Shown: positions 47,849-57,310 of the stretch, piece by piece | Layout: each line of letters begins with the position of its first letter | Position numbering within the stretch: the stretch's first letter is position 1 | DNA from: Streptomyces sp. Je 1-332 | GTDB taxonomy: Bacteria > Actinomycetota > Actinomycetes > Streptomycetales > Streptomycetaceae | Assembly (NCBI RefSeq): GCF_040730185.1 | Contig: NZ_CP160402.1 | Span: 1,984,001 to 2,048,000 of the forward strand | Length of the DNA stretch: 64,000 bases | Reading direction: 5' to 3' | Notes under the pieces: model-generated | What the model was told of the DNA's origin: nothing | Seen by the model: only the letters and a program-made list of their open reading frames with translations | The model's database searches: none | Made by a program: the position numbers and the translations under genes

Positions 47849-48625
47849 CTAGCCCTTGCTGGCTGCTTCGACCTTCGCCTTCAGCTTCGCCGGGGTCAGC
47901 GGGTTCTTCTGGTCGGCGAAGATGTTCTTGCCGTCGAGCAGCACGCTCGGCGTGCCCTGCAGGCCCGCCTCCTGGAAGGCCTTGTTCGACTTCTGGGCCC
48001 AGCTGTCGTGCTTGCCGTCGTCCACGCACTTCTTGAAGGTGTCGTTGACGAGCCCGTCCACCTTGCCCGCGAGCTCGATCAGCTTGCTGTTCTTGCTGAA
48101 CGCGTCGTCCGCCTCCGGCGGCTGGTTCATGAACAGCACGTCGTGGTACGGCGTGAACTTCCCGGCGTCCTGGGCGCAGGCCGCGGCGTTCGCCGCGCGC
48201 AGGGAGCCGCTGCCGCCCATGTTCCCGTCGATGATCGTCGCCAGGTGGTACTCGACCTTGAGCTGTCCCTTGCCGGTGAGCTCGTGGATCGTCTTGCGGT
48301 ACATGTCCTCGAACTGCTTGCAGGCGGGGCAGCGGAAGTCCTCCCAGATGGTGAGGGTGGACTTGGCGCCGGCCTTGCCGACGGGGATGGCGAGCTGATC
48401 CTCACCGGTCGCCCCCTTGGGGACCGACAAGGGACCCGAAGTATCTTTGTCGTCACCCGAGTTGGCAGCGACCAGACCGGCCACGGCGGCGAGCGCGAGC
48501 ACGCCCACGACGGCGGCACTCACGATCAACACCCTGCGCTGCTTGTCCCGCGACTTCTGCCGCTCTCGCTCTTCCGCCAGCCGGTCGCGGGCCGCGCGCT
48601 TTCCCTCACGGTTCTTCTCGCTCAC
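47849..48625 (-). CDS. Membrane-anchored DsbA-like thioredoxin-fold protein
   Basis: A 258-residue thiol-disulfide oxidoreductase. A charged cytoplasmic N-terminus (EKNREGKRAARDRLAEERERQ) leads to a single membrane span (VLIVSAAVVGVLALAAVAGLV), so the rest faces outside. The active site is FRCPACKQF (CxxC) with cis-Pro in GTPSVLLDG; a helical insertion with extra Cys residues lies between. Probably oxidises or isomerises disulfides of exported proteins. GTG 48625 is preferred. It sits between trpA and lgt, a conserved neighbourhood linking tryptophan genes to envelope maturation. Confidence 0.92.
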   Translation of the reverse strand: MSEKNREGKRAARDRLAEERERQKSRDKQRRVLIVSAAVVGVLALAAVAGLVAANSGDDKDTSGPLSVPKGATGEDQLAIPVGKAGAKSTLTIWEDFRCPACKQFEDMYRKTIHELTGKGQLKVEYHLATIIDGNMGGSGSLRAANAAACAQDAGKFTPYHDVLFMNQPPEADDAFSKNSKLIELAGKVDGLVNDTFKKCVDDGKHDSWAQKSNKAFQEAGLQGTPSVLLDGKNIFADQKNPLTPAKLKAKVEAASKG

Positions 48626-48688
48626 ACCCCGCCAACGAACCGGGGAGGCACGAGCATGCCTCCCCGGTCCCAGGTCCACCCGTACGAG

Positions 48689-49504
48689 TTACGCGTTGCC
48701 GCGGACTCCCTGGGCGAGATCACTCGCGAGCGTGCGTACGGCGTCCAGTCCTGCCGCCTCGTCCTCGGCGTCCAGCATCCGCTGCACGAAGGCCGAGCCG
48801 ACGATCACGCCGTCGGCGAAGCCGGCGACCTCGGCGGCCTGGCGGGCGTTGGAGACCCCGAGGCCGACGCAGACCGGCAGCTCGGTGGTGGCCTTGGTAC
48901 GCCGCACCAGTTCCTGCGCCTGCTCGCCCACGGACTCACGGGTGCCCGTGACGCCCATCAGGGACGCCGCGTACACGAAGCCGGAACCGGCCGCGGTGAT
49001 GGTGGCGAGGCGCTCGTCCTTGCTGCTCGGCGCGACGACGAAGACCGTCGCGAGGCCGTGCTTCTCGGCGTGCTCCCTCCACAGGCCCGACTCCTGGACG
49101 GGCAGGTCGGGCAGGATGCACCCGGCGCCGCCCGCCTCGGCGAGCTCGGCGGTGAAGCGCTCGACGCCGTAGCGGTCGATGGGGTTCCAGTACGTCATGA
49201 CGAGCACGGGCTTGCCCGTGGCCGCGTGGGCCTCGCGGACCGTGCGCATCACGTCGGCGATCTTCAGGCCCGCCTTGAGCGCGATGTCGTCGGCGGTCTG
49301 GATGACGGGACCGTCGAGGACCGGGTCGCTGTGCGGAAGGCCGACCTCCACGACGTCGGCGCCGCCGTCGAAGACGGCCTTGATGGCCGCGATGCCGCCG
49401 TCCACGGTCGGGAACCCGGCCGGGAGGTAGGCGATGAGGGCGGAGCGCCCCTCGGCCTTGGCGGCCGCGAGGGTGTCGTCCAACAGACTGATGTTGCCGC
49501 TCAC
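48689..49504 (-). CDS. trpA: Tryptophan synthase alpha subunit
   Basis: A 271-residue barrel enzyme that cleaves indole-3-glycerol phosphate to indole and glyceraldehyde 3-phosphate. The catalytic Glu is in [17 protein letters not shown] and the second carboxylate is the Asp of DPVLDGP. GVTGTR and [11 protein letters not shown] bind phosphate. The GTG start overlaps the trpB stop by 4 nt (GTGA), keeping the two subunits in equal amounts. Confidence 0.97.
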   Translation of the reverse strand: MSGNISLLDDTLAAAKAEGRSALIAYLPAGFPTVDGGIAAIKAVFDGGADVVEVGLPHSDPVLDGPVIQTADDIALKAGLKIADVMRTVREAHAATGKPVLVMTYWNPIDRYGVERFTAELAEAGGAGCILPDLPVQESGLWREHAEKHGLATVFVVAPSSKDERLATITAAGSGFVYAASLMGVTGTRESVGEQAQELVRRTKATTELPVCVGLGVSNARQAAEVAGFADGVIVGSAFVQRMLDAEDEAAGLDAVRTLASDLAQGVRGNA

Positions 49505-50787
49505 TTGGCGTCCCCCTCGATCTCCGCGGCGTCTCCTGCCGCGTCCGCCGCGACGGCGGCGTCCGTGTCGTACAGGCCGAAGTAACGGGCGGCCGTGTCC
49601 ATGTCCTTGTCGCCGCGCCCGGACAGGTTGATGATGATCAGCCCGTCCTTGCCCAGCTCCTTGCCGACCTCAAGAGCCCCGGCGAGCGCGTGGGCGCTCT
49701 CGATGGCCGGAATGATGCCCTCGGTGCGCGACAGGAGGCGCAGCGCCTGCATGGCCGCGTCGTCGGTGACGGCGCGGTACTCGCCGCGGCCGCTGTCCTT
49801 GAGGTAGGCGTGCTCGGGGCCGATGCCCGGGTAGTCGAGCCCGGCGGAGATCGAGTAGGGCTCGGTGATCTGCCCTTCCTCGTCCTGGAGGACGTAGGAC
49901 CGCGAGCCGTGCAGGATGCCCGGCTCCCCGGCGGTCAGCGTGGCCGCGTGCTCGCCGGTCTCGACGCCGTGCCCTGCGGGCTCGCAGCCGATGAGCCGGA
50001 CGTCCGCGTCCGGGATGAAGGCGTGGAAGAGGCCGATGGCGTTCGAGCCGCCGCCCACGCACGCGACGGCGGCGTCGGGGAGGCGTCCGGCGCGCTCGAT
50101 GATCTGGCGCCGCGCCTCCACGCCGATGACGCGGTGGAAGTCGCGCACCATGGCGGGGAAGGGGTGCGGTCCCGCCACGGTCCCGAAGAGGTAGTGCGTG
50201 CGGTCGACGTTGGCCACCCAGTCGCGGAACGCCTCGTTGATGGCGTCCTTCAGGGTCCTGCTACCGGACTTCACGGCGATGACCTCGGCGCCGAGCATGC
50301 GCATGCGGGCCACGTTCAGGGCCTGGCGCTCGGTGTCGATCTCGCCCATGTAGATGGTGCATTCGAGGCCGAAGAGCGCGCAGGCGGTGGCGGTGGCGAC
50401 GCCGTGCTGTCCGGCGCCGGTCTCCGCGATCACGCGGGTCTTGCCCATGCGCTTGGTGAGCAGGGCCTGGCCGAGCACGTTGTTGATCTTGTGCGAGCCG
50501 GTGTGGTTCAGGTCCTCGCGCTTGAGGAAGACGCGGGCGCCGCCGGCGTGCTCGGCGAAACGGGGAACCTCGGTGAGGCTGCTGGGCCGTCCCGTGTAGT
50601 TGACCAGAAGGTCGTCGAGCTCGCGGGCGAACTCGGGGTCGTTCTTGGCCTTGTCGTACTCGACGGCCACTTCATCCACGGCGGCGACGAGGGCCTCCGG
50701 GATGAATTTGCCGCCGAACGCGCCGAAGTAGCCTTCGGCGCTGGGGACTTGACCCTCCGGGTCGGGGTGGAAGTACTCGCTGGACAT
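49501..50787 (-). CDS. trpB: Tryptophan synthase beta subunit
   Basis: A 428-residue PLP enzyme that joins indole to serine. The PLP Lys is in [10 protein letters not shown] near residue 105, the glycine loop is [15 protein letters not shown] near 250 and the catalytic Glu is in AETGAGQHG. The first 15 residues (ending [18 protein letters not shown]) match the usual N-terminus. It is preceded by trpM and a repeat element that may affect transcription from trpC. Confidence 0.97.
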   Translation of the reverse strand: MSSEYFHPDPEGQVPSAEGYFGAFGGKFIPEALVAAVDEVAVEYDKAKNDPEFARELDDLLVNYTGRPSSLTEVPRFAEHAGGARVFLKREDLNHTGSHKINNVLGQALLTKRMGKTRVIAETGAGQHGVATATACALFGLECTIYMGEIDTERQALNVARMRMLGAEVIAVKSGSRTLKDAINEAFRDWVANVDRTHYLFGTVAGPHPFPAMVRDFHRVIGVEARRQIIERAGRLPDAAVACVGGGSNAIGLFHAFIPDADVRLIGCEPAGHGVETGEHAATLTAGEPGILHGSRSYVLQDEEGQITEPYSISAGLDYPGIGPEHAYLKDSGRGEYRAVTDDAAMQALRLLSRTEGIIPAIESAHALAGALEVGKELGKDGLIIINLSGRGDKDMDTAARYFGLYDTDAAVAADAAGDAAEIEGDAK

Positions 50788-50839
50788 GCCTCTACCTCAC
50801 ATGGCGGGAATGGGTGATCTGCGTTGCGATCGCCCCCGC

Positions 50840-50964
50840 CAGGGGCGCGGGGAACTGCGCGAGCAAGCCCCACCGGGGTGAGGACGGCTACGCGCCGTGA
50901 AGGGCAGACGATTCGTCCGGCCGACGCGACGCCGTGGCTGGTCGCGCAGTTCCCCGCGCCCCTG
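50840..50964. repeat. Inverted-repeat element in the trpM-trpB gap
   Basis: Two perfect 23-bp inverted arms (50840-50862 and 50942-50964, CAGGGGCGCGGGGAACTGCGCGA and complement) flank 79 bp of spacer. The arms belong to the same family as the core of the 70-bp array at 8851-9098. Size and structure resemble a MITE or a long foldback. The right arm forms the 3' part of trpM. Confidence 0.8.
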
Positions 50965-51109
50965 ACGGGGCGCTCGGCCATCGCATCCCGTTCACCTGAC
51001 CCGGTTCATCTCCGATGACGTACCGCACCCTGCGACCCCGCACGCGCCGCGCAGGCGCCCGGCAGCCGCGGGGGCGGCAACCGGGTGCGAGGCGGGCGAA
51101 GGCGGTCAT
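50888..51109 (-). CDS. trpM: Tryptophan biosynthesis modulator TrpM
   Basis: A 73-residue basic protein in the slot between trpC and trpB where Streptomyces carry trpM (trpX). The conserved core is GCRPRGCRAPARRVRGRRVR followed by YVIGDEPGQVNGMRW. After residue 44 the sequence comes from a repeat element (50840-50964), so the last 29 residues are probably not original. In S. coelicolor TrpM is reported to influence tryptophan supply. It starts 9 bp after trpC, with only a weak ribosome site. Confidence 0.78.
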   Translation of the reverse strand: MTAFARLAPGCRPRGCRAPARRVRGRRVRYVIGDEPGQVNGMRWPSAPSGARGTARPATASRRPDESSALHGA

Positions 51110-51118
51110 CGGGAGAGG

Positions 51119-51928
51119 TCAGCTCCGCCCGTGCCGGAGGGCAGGATGCGCACCCGCGGCGACCAGGTCGGAGACCGCGCCCTTCGGGTCGCGGCCGGTC
51201 ACCAGGGACTCGCCCACGAGCACCGCGTCGGCGCCCGCGTTGGCGAACGCGATGAGGTCGTGCGGCCCGCGCACACCGGACTCGGCGATCTTGACGACGT
51301 CGTCCGGCAGCTCGGGCGCGACGCGCTCGAAGGTGGAGCGGTCGACCTTCAGGGTCTTGAGGTCGCGGTTGTTGACGCCGATGATCCGCGCGCCCGCGTC
51401 CACGGCCCGCTCGGCCTCGTCCTCGTCGTGCACCTCGACGATCGGCGTGAGGCCGATCGAATGGGCGCGCTCGATGAGCGACTCCAGGGCGGGCTGCTCC
51501 AGGGCGGCGACGATCAGCAGGACGAGGTCGGCGCCGTACGCCCGCGCCTCCCACAGCTGGTACGAGGTGACGATGAAGTCCTTGCGGAGCACCGGGATGT
51601 CGACCTTGGCGCGGACGGCCTCCAGGTCGGCGAGCGATCCGCCGAAGCGGCGCTCCTCGGTGAGCACGGAGATGACGGCCGCGCCGCCCGCCTCGTAGTC
51701 GGCGGCGAGCCCGGCCGGGTCGGCGATCGCGGCGAGCGCGCCCTTGGACGGGCTGGAGCGCTTGACCTCACAGATGACCTTGACGCCGTCGCCGCGCAGG
51801 GCGGCGACCCCGTCCTTGGCCGCAGGAGCCTTCGCCGCGCGCTCCTTGAGCTCGTCGAGGCTGACGCGCGCCTGCCGTTCCGCGAGGTCGGCACGGACTC
51901 CGTCGATGATCTCGTCGAGCACACTCAC
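51119..51928 (-). CDS. trpC: Indole-3-glycerol phosphate synthase
   Basis: A 269-residue barrel enzyme converting carboxyphenylaminodeoxyribulose phosphate to indole-3-glycerol phosphate. Motifs are [12 protein letters not shown] (catalytic Lys and Glu), [16 protein letters not shown] and ESGVRGPHD. The GTG at 51928 is chosen: GGGAAGGGGG precedes it and the protein begins [14 protein letters not shown] as expected. A longer in-frame ATG at 52000 would add 24 residues without family support. It heads trpC-trpM-trpB-trpA. Confidence 0.96.
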   Translation of the reverse strand: MSVLDEIIDGVRADLAERQARVSLDELKERAAKAPAAKDGVAALRGDGVKVICEVKRSSPSKGALAAIADPAGLAADYEAGGAAVISVLTEERRFGGSLADLEAVRAKVDIPVLRKDFIVTSYQLWEARAYGADLVLLIVAALEQPALESLIERAHSIGLTPIVEVHDEDEAERAVDAGARIIGVNNRDLKTLKVDRSTFERVAPELPDDVVKIAESGVRGPHDLIAFANAGADAVLVGESLVTGRDPKGAVSDLVAAGAHPALRHGRS

Positions 51929-52113
51929 GCGAGCGGCCCCCTTCCCTGACGGTGAAGCTGCTGTTTGAACCTCAAGCTGTTCGGCTGCCTCATCAGGCAT
52001 TTCCGATGGTCACTGCGATGGTATCCGCAGGAGGGCGAAGGCCCCGCATCCGGTTGACGCCAGTCCCACGACCTGGACACCTCACACCCCGGCCACCTGG
52101 GCTTTCTCGGCAT

Positions 52114-52557
52114 TCAGGGATGCAGCCATGCCCCGAACGGCAGATTGCGTACGAGGGTGAAAACCGCGATAAGGACCCCGATCCCGTACAGATGTACGGA
52201 CCCCAACTCGATCCGCAGCGGTCGTCCGCGCGCCGCGCGGGCCGCCCAGAGAGTCCACAGGAGCGCGAAGACACCGAACCCGACGACGGCGAGGGCATTG
52301 GCGCCGAGTGCCGTCGTGAAGTCGCCGTGGACGACGGCGTGGGCACTGCGCAGTCCGCCGCAGCCGGGGCAGAACACGCCGGTGAGCCGCAGCAGCGGGC
52401 AGGCGGGGTAGTGGCCGGGCTCGTTCGGGTCGACCGCCCCCACGTAGGCGAAGGCGGCGATCACCGAGCCGAGCACGCCGACGGGCACGGCGAGGCGCCG
52501 CAGTGCGGGGCCGACGGCCGGAGCCGCGCTCTCGGGTTCAGCGTTCACCCGACGCAT
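52114..52557 (-). CDS. DUF2752 membrane protein
   Basis: A 147-residue protein with three predicted membrane segments and the diagnostic CPLLRLTGVFCPGCGGLRSAH block, in which two CP and CGG motifs may bind metal or redox partners. Biochemical function is unknown. ATG 52557 follows GAAGGG. Its place between an HGxxPAAW peptide and trpC is conserved in streptomycetes. Confidence 0.9.
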   Translation of the reverse strand: MRRVNAEPESAAPAVGPALRRLAVPVGVLGSVIAAFAYVGAVDPNEPGHYPACPLLRLTGVFCPGCGGLRSAHAVVHGDFTTALGANALAVVGFGVFALLWTLWAARAARGRPLRIELGSVHLYGIGVLIAVFTLVRNLPFGAWLHP

Positions 52558-52601
52558 TGTGCCCTTCGGCGGCGGCCCGTGCCCGGCAGGGAAACGCGAA
52601 A

Positions 52602-52635
52602 GGAGGCCACCCCGGCACCTGCCGGGACGGCCTCC
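52602..52635. terminator. Terminator between HGxxPAAW and DUF2752 genes
   Basis: GGAGGCC-ac-CCCGGC-acct-GCCGGG-ac-GGCCTCC forms a long stem with one symmetric internal bulge. It is 18 bp after the small-gene stop and 45 bp before the DUF2752 start, so DUF2752 may have its own promoter or rely on readthrough. Confidence 0.75.
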
Positions 52636-52653
52636 CCCGTACGTCGGTGAGGG

Positions 52654-52890
52654 TCAGCTCTCGGAGTGCGCGAGCCGGCCCTGCGGCTGCGACTGTCGGG
52701 GCTTCGCGCCGAGGCCCGCGGCACGCATGGCCATGCCCACGACGCCGCCGACGGCGATGATGACCATGCCGGCCCAGAAGCCCAGCGGGTTGGCCAACAC
52801 CATGAAGGCACCCGATACGCAGAAACCGATGAAGGCGATGGTGACACCGGTCCAGGCGGCCGGGGTGTGTCCGTGGCTGCTGCCCGCCAT
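52654..52890 (-). CDS. HGxxPAAW-motif small membrane protein
   Basis: A 78-residue protein with two membrane spans (GVTIAFIGFCVSGAFMVLA and FWAGMVIIAVGGVVGMAM). The name-giving motif is HGHTPAAW at residues 6-13. It is restricted to actinobacteria and of unknown function. GGAGCAAG precedes ATG 52890. It forms part of the trpE-to-trpC membrane-gene series. Confidence 0.9.
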   Translation of the reverse strand: MAGSSHGHTPAAWTGVTIAFIGFCVSGAFMVLANPLGFWAGMVIIAVGGVVGMAMRAAGLGAKPRQSQPQGRLAHSES

Positions 52891-52992
52891 GACTTGCTCC
52901 TCGTTGCTGTATGCGTGGTGGTGATGCGTGGGGTGAGCGAGACGCTCACCGCTCCATTGTCCCGTACGCGGGCGGGTGCCGTGAGCGCGGGG

Positions 52993-53655
52993 TCATGCCT
53001 CGCGCGTCGGGTCCTCACCGCGGTCGAGGGCCTTCCAGAGGTCCTCGGGCCGGTCCGGGTCGACCTTCGGCGGAGCCTTGCGGGGGCGGGGGGCGCCGTC
53101 GCGTTCGTAGCGTCCGGACATCGCGGGCCAGGACCGGCCGTACGTCAGGGCGAGGAGACCGGCGATCAGGATCAGCGCGCCCGCGACCGCGGCGGCGTAC
53201 GGCCAGGCCGTGTGGCTGAGATCACCGATCGTGGCGGCGGTGTCACCGGATGCCTCGGCGGCCTTCTCGTCGAGGGCGCCGCTGTCGTTCGCGGCGAGGA
53301 GGGCGGCGGCCACGGTGCCCGCGCCGCTCAGTGCGAGCAGCAGCGAGACGAGCATCCGCCCGGCCCTGCGGACGGCGAAGACGGCGACGAGCGCGGCGAG
53401 CCCCACTATCGCGAGGGCCGCGGGCACGCCCGTGACGTCGCTGCCCGTGGCGCTCAGCGGCAGTTCGCCGCCCGCGACCGAAGCGGTGCCCTTCGCCCAG
53501 GTCTGGCGGGAGGCGAGCAGTGCGAGGGCAGCGCCGACCGCGCCGAACAGCAGAGCGACGGCGATGCTGCGGCGGCCGCTGCGCTGGGCCCGGGTCTCGG
53601 GCTCGGCGTCGGCCTCGGCGGCCTGGGTGCGGGGCGGAGGTACGGCAGAAGTCAC
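52993..53655 (-). CDS. Trp-region conserved membrane protein (TIGR02234 type)
   Basis: A 220-residue protein with four membrane spans, starting after a 25-residue soluble stretch: AVALLFGAVGAALALLA, a second near 75, a third near 105 and LILIAGLLAL near 170. The loop SRQTW and terminal DLWKALDRGEDP are typical of the Trp operon membrane protein family. Function unknown. The GTG at 53655 begins 7 nt after trpE, so it is cotranscribed with it. A tryptophan-related transport or membrane role is only suggested by linkage. Confidence 0.88.
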   Translation of the reverse strand: MTSAVPPPRTQAAEADAEPETRAQRSGRRSIAVALLFGAVGAALALLASRQTWAKGTASVAGGELPLSATGSDVTGVPAALAIVGLAALVAVFAVRRAGRMLVSLLLALSGAGTVAAALLAANDSGALDEKAAEASGDTAATIGDLSHTAWPYAAAVAGALILIAGLLALTYGRSWPAMSGRYERDGAPRPRKAPPKVDPDRPEDLWKALDRGEDPTREA

Positions 53656-53662
53656 CCGTCCA

Positions 53663-55165
53663 CTATCCCTCACGGCCGGCGGGGCGACGCAGCCGGTTCG
53701 CCGTGTGGATGGCCCGCAGGACCGCCGCCGCCTTGTTGCGGCACTCGGTGTCCTCGGCGACCGGGTCGGAGTCGGCGACGACACCCGCTCCGGCCTGCAC
53801 GTATGCCGTGCCCTCGCGCAGGAGCGCGGTGCGGATGGCGATGGCGGTGTCGGAGTCGCCGGCGAAGTCGAGATATCCGACACAGCCGCCGTACAGGCCG
53901 CGCCGGGAGGGTTCGAGCTCGTCGATGATCTGCATCGCACGCGGCTTGGGGGCGCCGGAGAGGGTGCCGGCGGGGAAGCAGGCGGTGAGGACGTCGAAGG
54001 CGGTGCGGCCTTCGGCGACCTGGCCGGTGACCGTCGACACGATGTGCATGACGTGGGAGTACTTCTCGATGGACATGAAGTCGACGACCTCGACCGAGCC
54101 GGGCTCGCAGACGCGCCCCAGGTCGTTGCGGCCCAGGTCGACGAGCATCAGGTGCTCGGCACGCTCCTTGGGGTCGGCGAGCAGCTCGTCGGCGAGGCCC
54201 TGATCCTCCTGCGGGGTGGCGCCACGCGGCCGGGTGCCCGCGATGGGGTGCACCATGGCGCGCCCGTCCTCGACCTTGACGAGGGCCTCGGGCGACGAGC
54301 CGACGACGTCGAAGCCGTCGAAGCGGAAGAGGTACATGTACGGCGAGGGGTTGGTGGCCCGCAGTACGCGGTAGACGTCCAGCGCGCTCGCGCCGCAAGG
54401 GGTTTCGAAGCGCTGCGAGGGGACGACCTGGAAGGCCTCGCCCGCGCGGATGCGCTCCTTGATGTCCTCGACGGCTTCCTGGTACTGCTCGCCGCCCCAC
54501 AGGGCGGTGTACTCGGGCAGCTCGGAGGGCGGCAGGGCGGCCGGGGGCTGGGAGACGGCCCGGGAGAGGTCGGCCTCCATGGCGTCGAGGCGGGCCACGG
54601 CGTCGGCGTACGCCTCGTCGACGCCTGTCTCCAGGTCGTTGTGGTTGATCGCGTTGGCGATCAGGAGCACGGATCCGTCCCAGTGGTCGAGGACGGCGAG
54701 GTCGCTGGTGAGCAGCATCGTCAGCTCGGGCAGCTTGAGGTCGTCCCGCTCGCCGGGGCCGATCTTCTCCAGGCGGCGCACGATGTCGTAGCCGAGGTAG
54801 CCGACCATCCCGCCGGTGAAGGGCGGCATCCCGGACGCGAGGTCGCGCGGGGTGTGCAGGGCCTCGACGGTGGCGCGCAGGGCGTCGAGCGGGTCGCCGG
54901 AGGTGGGGACGCCGACGGGTGGGGTGCCCAGCCAGTGGGCTTCGCCGTCGCGGGTGGTGAGGGTGGCGGCGCTGCGGACGCCGACGAAGGAGTAGCGAGA
55001 CCAGGACCGGCCGTTCTCCGCGGACTCCAGGAGGAACGTGCCGGGCCGCTCGGCGGCGAGCTTGCGGTAGAGCCCGACCGGAGTGTCGCCGTCCGCGAGG
55101 AGCCTGCGGCTGACGGGGATCACTCGGCGGTCGCTCGCGAGCTTGCGGAAGGTCTCGAGATCCAT
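53663..55165 (-). CDS. trpE: Anthranilate synthase component I
   Basis: A 500-residue enzyme converting chorismate, with ammonia supplied by a TrpG subunit not in this window, to anthranilate. The feedback motif [16 protein letters not shown] indicates tryptophan inhibition. The catalytic domain has [38 protein letters not shown] and the end [15 protein letters not shown] searched the upstream leader for a run of Trp codons and saw none, so classical attenuation is not evident. It is divergent from a small secreted protein gene. Confidence 0.96.
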   Translation of the reverse strand: MDLETFRKLASDRRVIPVSRRLLADGDTPVGLYRKLAAERPGTFLLESAENGRSWSRYSFVGVRSAATLTTRDGEAHWLGTPPVGVPTSGDPLDALRATVEALHTPRDLASGMPPFTGGMVGYLGYDIVRRLEKIGPGERDDLKLPELTMLLTSDLAVLDHWDGSVLLIANAINHNDLETGVDEAYADAVARLDAMEADLSRAVSQPPAALPPSELPEYTALWGGEQYQEAVEDIKERIRAGEAFQVVPSQRFETPCGASALDVYRVLRATNPSPYMYLFRFDGFDVVGSSPEALVKVEDGRAMVHPIAGTRPRGATPQEDQGLADELLADPKERAEHLMLVDLGRNDLGRVCEPGSVEVVDFMSIEKYSHVMHIVSTVTGQVAEGRTAFDVLTACFPAGTLSGAPKPRAMQIIDELEPSRRGLYGGCVGYLDFAGDSDTAIAIRTALLREGTAYVQAGAGVVADSDPVAEDTECRNKAAAVLRAIHTANRLRRPAGREG

Positions 55166-55243
55166 GGGAGGAGCTTACGGCCGTGCGGGTGGCGGCCGGT
55201 GTCGCGGGCCGACGGGCACGGTGCCTGCCACTAGAACGGGAGG

Positions 55244-55711
55244 ATGACCAACCGCCGTATGCTGCCCGCCTTCGCCCTCCTCCTCGCCTCGACCGCGTTC
55301 GCGGCGGCCGCCCCCGGGCCCGTGGTGTGGCCCGCCCCCAAGGACGTGCCGGAGCGGGTCCGGGCCGCGGGCCTGGAGATGCTCGACTCCGAGGCGATGG
55401 ACATGCACATTCACACCACCCTGAAGGTGACGTCCGGGGGCAGCCCCGTCACGGTCCCGGCGGACATCGGCATCGACCGCTCGGGGCCGAAGCCCCGCTA
55501 CAGCCCGCTGCACACGCACGACACCACCGGCACCCTGCATGTGGAGTCGGAGGAGTGGCGGGACTTCACCCTGGGTCAGTTCATGACCGAGTGGGGCGTG
55601 AGCGGCGTACGCGAGAAGTGCCGTGCGGATGTCGCCGGGCGCTCCTGGGCCGGCGACCCGTCCCGCATCGTGCTGCGGGACGGCGAGACGATCACGCTTC
55701 GGTGCCGCTGA
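55244..55711 (+). CDS. Small secreted His-rich protein
   Basis: A 155-residue protein with an N-terminal signal ([20 protein letters not shown]). It contains [11 protein letters not shown] and [17 protein letters not shown], a histidine pattern I recall in uncharacterised envelope proteins and consistent with metal binding. No named family. Its last 20 nt overlap the 3' end of the convergent hisI, so the two genes share DNA. Divergent from trpE with 78 bp between. Confidence 0.8.
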   Translation: MTNRRMLPAFALLLASTAFAAAAPGPVVWPAPKDVPERVRAAGLEMLDSEAMDMHIHTTLKVTSGGSPVTVPADIGIDRSGPKPRYSPLHTHDTTGTLHVESEEWRDFTLGQFMTEWGVSGVREKCRADVAGRSWAGDPSRIVLRDGETITLRCR

Positions 55712-56072
55712 AGGTGACGGGCAGCGAGTCGGCGTCGAAGCACGTGCGGGTGCCGGTGTGACAGGCGGCGCCGATCTGGTCGACCTGGACCAGGACGGTG
55801 TCCGCGTCGCAGTCCAGGGCCACGGACTTCACGTACTGGAAGTGGCCCGACGTGTCGCCCTTGACCCAGTACTCCTGGCGGCTGCGCGACCAGTACGTGC
55901 AGCGTCCCGTGGTGAGCGTGCGGTGCAGGGCCTCGTCGTCCATCCAGCCCAGCATCAGCACCTCGCCGGTGTCGTACTGCTGGGCGATGGCGGGGACGAG
56001 GCCGTCCGCGCCGCGCTTGAGGCGGGCGGCGATCTCGGGGTCCAGGCTGCTGGGCGGGGGCGTGGCGGTCAT
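55692..56072 (-). CDS. hisI: Phosphoribosyl-AMP cyclohydrolase
   Basis: A 126-residue enzyme opening the adenine ring of PR-AMP, step three of histidine synthesis. The zinc and magnesium sites are [25 protein letters not shown] and [18 protein letters not shown]. Monofunctional; hisE must be elsewhere. ATG 56072 gives the usual length. It is separated from the main his operon by two + strand genes and overlaps the 3' end of the His-rich protein gene by 20 nt. Confidence 0.95.
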   Translation of the reverse strand: MTATPPPSSLDPEIAARLKRGADGLVPAIAQQYDTGEVLMLGWMDDEALHRTLTTGRCTYWSRSRQEYWVKGDTSGHFQYVKSVALDCDADTVLVQVDQIGAACHTGTRTCFDADSLPVTFSGTEA

Positions 56073-56153
56073 GGGGCCATTGTGCCGCGCTCCGGGGCCT
56101 CGCCGGGCCGCGTCCACTGGGCGGACCCTGTACCGAGTCGTAGGCTGGATGGC

Positions 56154-56789
56154 ATGTCGACCCATGCCAAGCGTGAACGACTTCTCCTCGCCGATCTGTT
56201 GGAGGCGGAGGGCCCCGACGCCCCCACCCTCTGCGAGGGCTGGACCACCCGAGATCTCGCGGCCCACGTGGTGGTCCGCGAGCGCCGGGCCGATGCCGCG
56301 GGCGGGCTGCTGATCAAGCAGCTGGCCTCGCGCCTGGAGCGTGTGCAGGCGGAGTTCGCCGCGAAGCCGTACGAGGAACTGATCCAGCTGATCAGGACGG
56401 GACCGCCGCGCTTCTCCCCCTTCTCCCTCAAGCAGATCGACGAGGCGTCGAACGCCGTCGAGTTCTATGTCCACACCGAGGACGTGCGCCGTGCCAGGCC
56501 CGACTGGACGCCGCGCGAGCTCGACCCGGTCCTCTCGGACACCCTGTGGTCACGCCTGGAGCGGATGGCCCGCCTGGTGGGACGCAAGGCGCCGGTGGGC
56601 TTGGTCCTGCGCCGCCCGGACGGCCAGACGGCGGTGGCCCATCGCGGCACTCCCGTGGTGACGGTGACGGGAGAACCGTCCGAACTGGTGATGTTCGCGC
56701 ACGGCCGGCAGGACGTGGCCAACGTCGAACTGGACGGTGACAAGGACGCGATCGCCCGACTGCACGAGACGAAGCAACTGGGCATCTGA
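56154..56789 (+). CDS. TIGR03085-family metal-binding protein
   Basis: A 211-residue member of the DinB/mycothiol-dependent maleylpyruvate isomerase superfamily. A four-helix bundle carries the likely metal ligands in [11 protein letters not shown] and [12 protein letters not shown]. The start [33 protein letters not shown] is typical. It may act with mycothiol, but the substrate is unknown. The stop overlaps the VOC start by one base (TGATG). Confidence 0.88.
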   Translation: MSTHAKRERLLLADLLEAEGPDAPTLCEGWTTRDLAAHVVVRERRADAAGGLLIKQLASRLERVQAEFAAKPYEELIQLIRTGPPRFSPFSLKQIDEASNAVEFYVHTEDVRRARPDWTPRELDPVLSDTLWSRLERMARLVGRKAPVGLVLRRPDGQTAVAHRGTPVVTVTGEPSELVMFAHGRQDVANVELDGDKDAIARLHETKQLGI

Positions 56790-57184
56790 TGATCAGGGTC
56801 TCGATGGCCGGCGTGTACGTGGACGATGTGGCGAGAGCGCACGCCTTCTACACGGACGTACTGGGCTTCGAGACCCGGCATCACGTGGTGCCGACCGGCG
56901 GGACGCCCTTCGTCACGGTCGGGGCGGCGGGCGGCCACGGCGACGTGGAGCTGCTCCTCGAACCGGGCGAGGGCCCCATCGCGGAGCCCTATCACAAGGC
57001 CCTGCACGAGGCGGGCATCCCGTGCATCGTGCTCGGGGTGGACGACATCCGCGCGGAACACGAGCGCCTGGTCGCCCTGGGGGTGCGGTTCGCCCACGGC
57101 CCCGAGAAACAGGGCCCGGTGATCACCGCGGTGCTTGACGACACGGTGGGAAATCTGGTGCAACTGATGCAGCCGAGCGGGTAG
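56789..57184 (+). CDS. VOC-family (glyoxalase/dioxygenase-like) protein
   Basis: A 131-residue vicinal-oxygen-chelate fold protein. Two beta-alpha-beta-beta-beta modules are visible, starting VSMAGVYVDDVARAHAFYTDVLGF and ending DTVGNLVQLMQP. Metal ligands cannot be fixed by eye. Possible roles include glyoxalase, antibiotic resistance or dioxygenase-like functions. Translationally coupled to the TIGR03085 gene. Confidence 0.88.
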   Translation: MIRVSMAGVYVDDVARAHAFYTDVLGFETRHHVVPTGGTPFVTVGAAGGHGDVELLLEPGEGPIAEPYHKALHEAGIPCIVLGVDDIRAEHERLVALGVRFAHGPEKQGPVITAVLDDTVGNLVQLMQPSG

Positions 57185-57219
57185 CTTTCGCCCCGCTCGC
57201 GGTTGCACTGGCCGCGAAC

Positions 57220-57241
57220 GCCGGGCTCGGTAGCTCCCGGC
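57220..57241. terminator. Weak hairpin between VOC gene and hisF
   Basis: GCCGGG (57220-57225) and CCCGGC (57236-57241) form a 6-bp stem with a 10-nt loop in the gap between convergent genes, followed by a run of nine C. Likely to be a modest terminator. Confidence 0.4.
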
Positions 57242-57310
57242 GCCCCCCCCCAGCACGGCGAGCAGCCACACCCCGGGCTCAACGCACGACGGAACCCCCT
57301 CAGGAACCCC

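Noticed and set aside
51929..52000. A 24-residue N-terminal extension of TrpC
   Set aside because: The extension is unlike TrpC proteins, while GTG 51928 has a strong ribosome site and yields the standard 269 residues.
55166..55243. A trpL-type leader peptide and attenuator before trpE
   Set aside because: Translating the - strand of this 78-bp gap shows no run of Trp codons and no paired terminator/antiterminator stems.
57243..57252. Run of nine C after the VOC gene as a phase-variable tract
   Set aside because: It is non-coding and lies between two gene ends, so length changes would not switch a frame.
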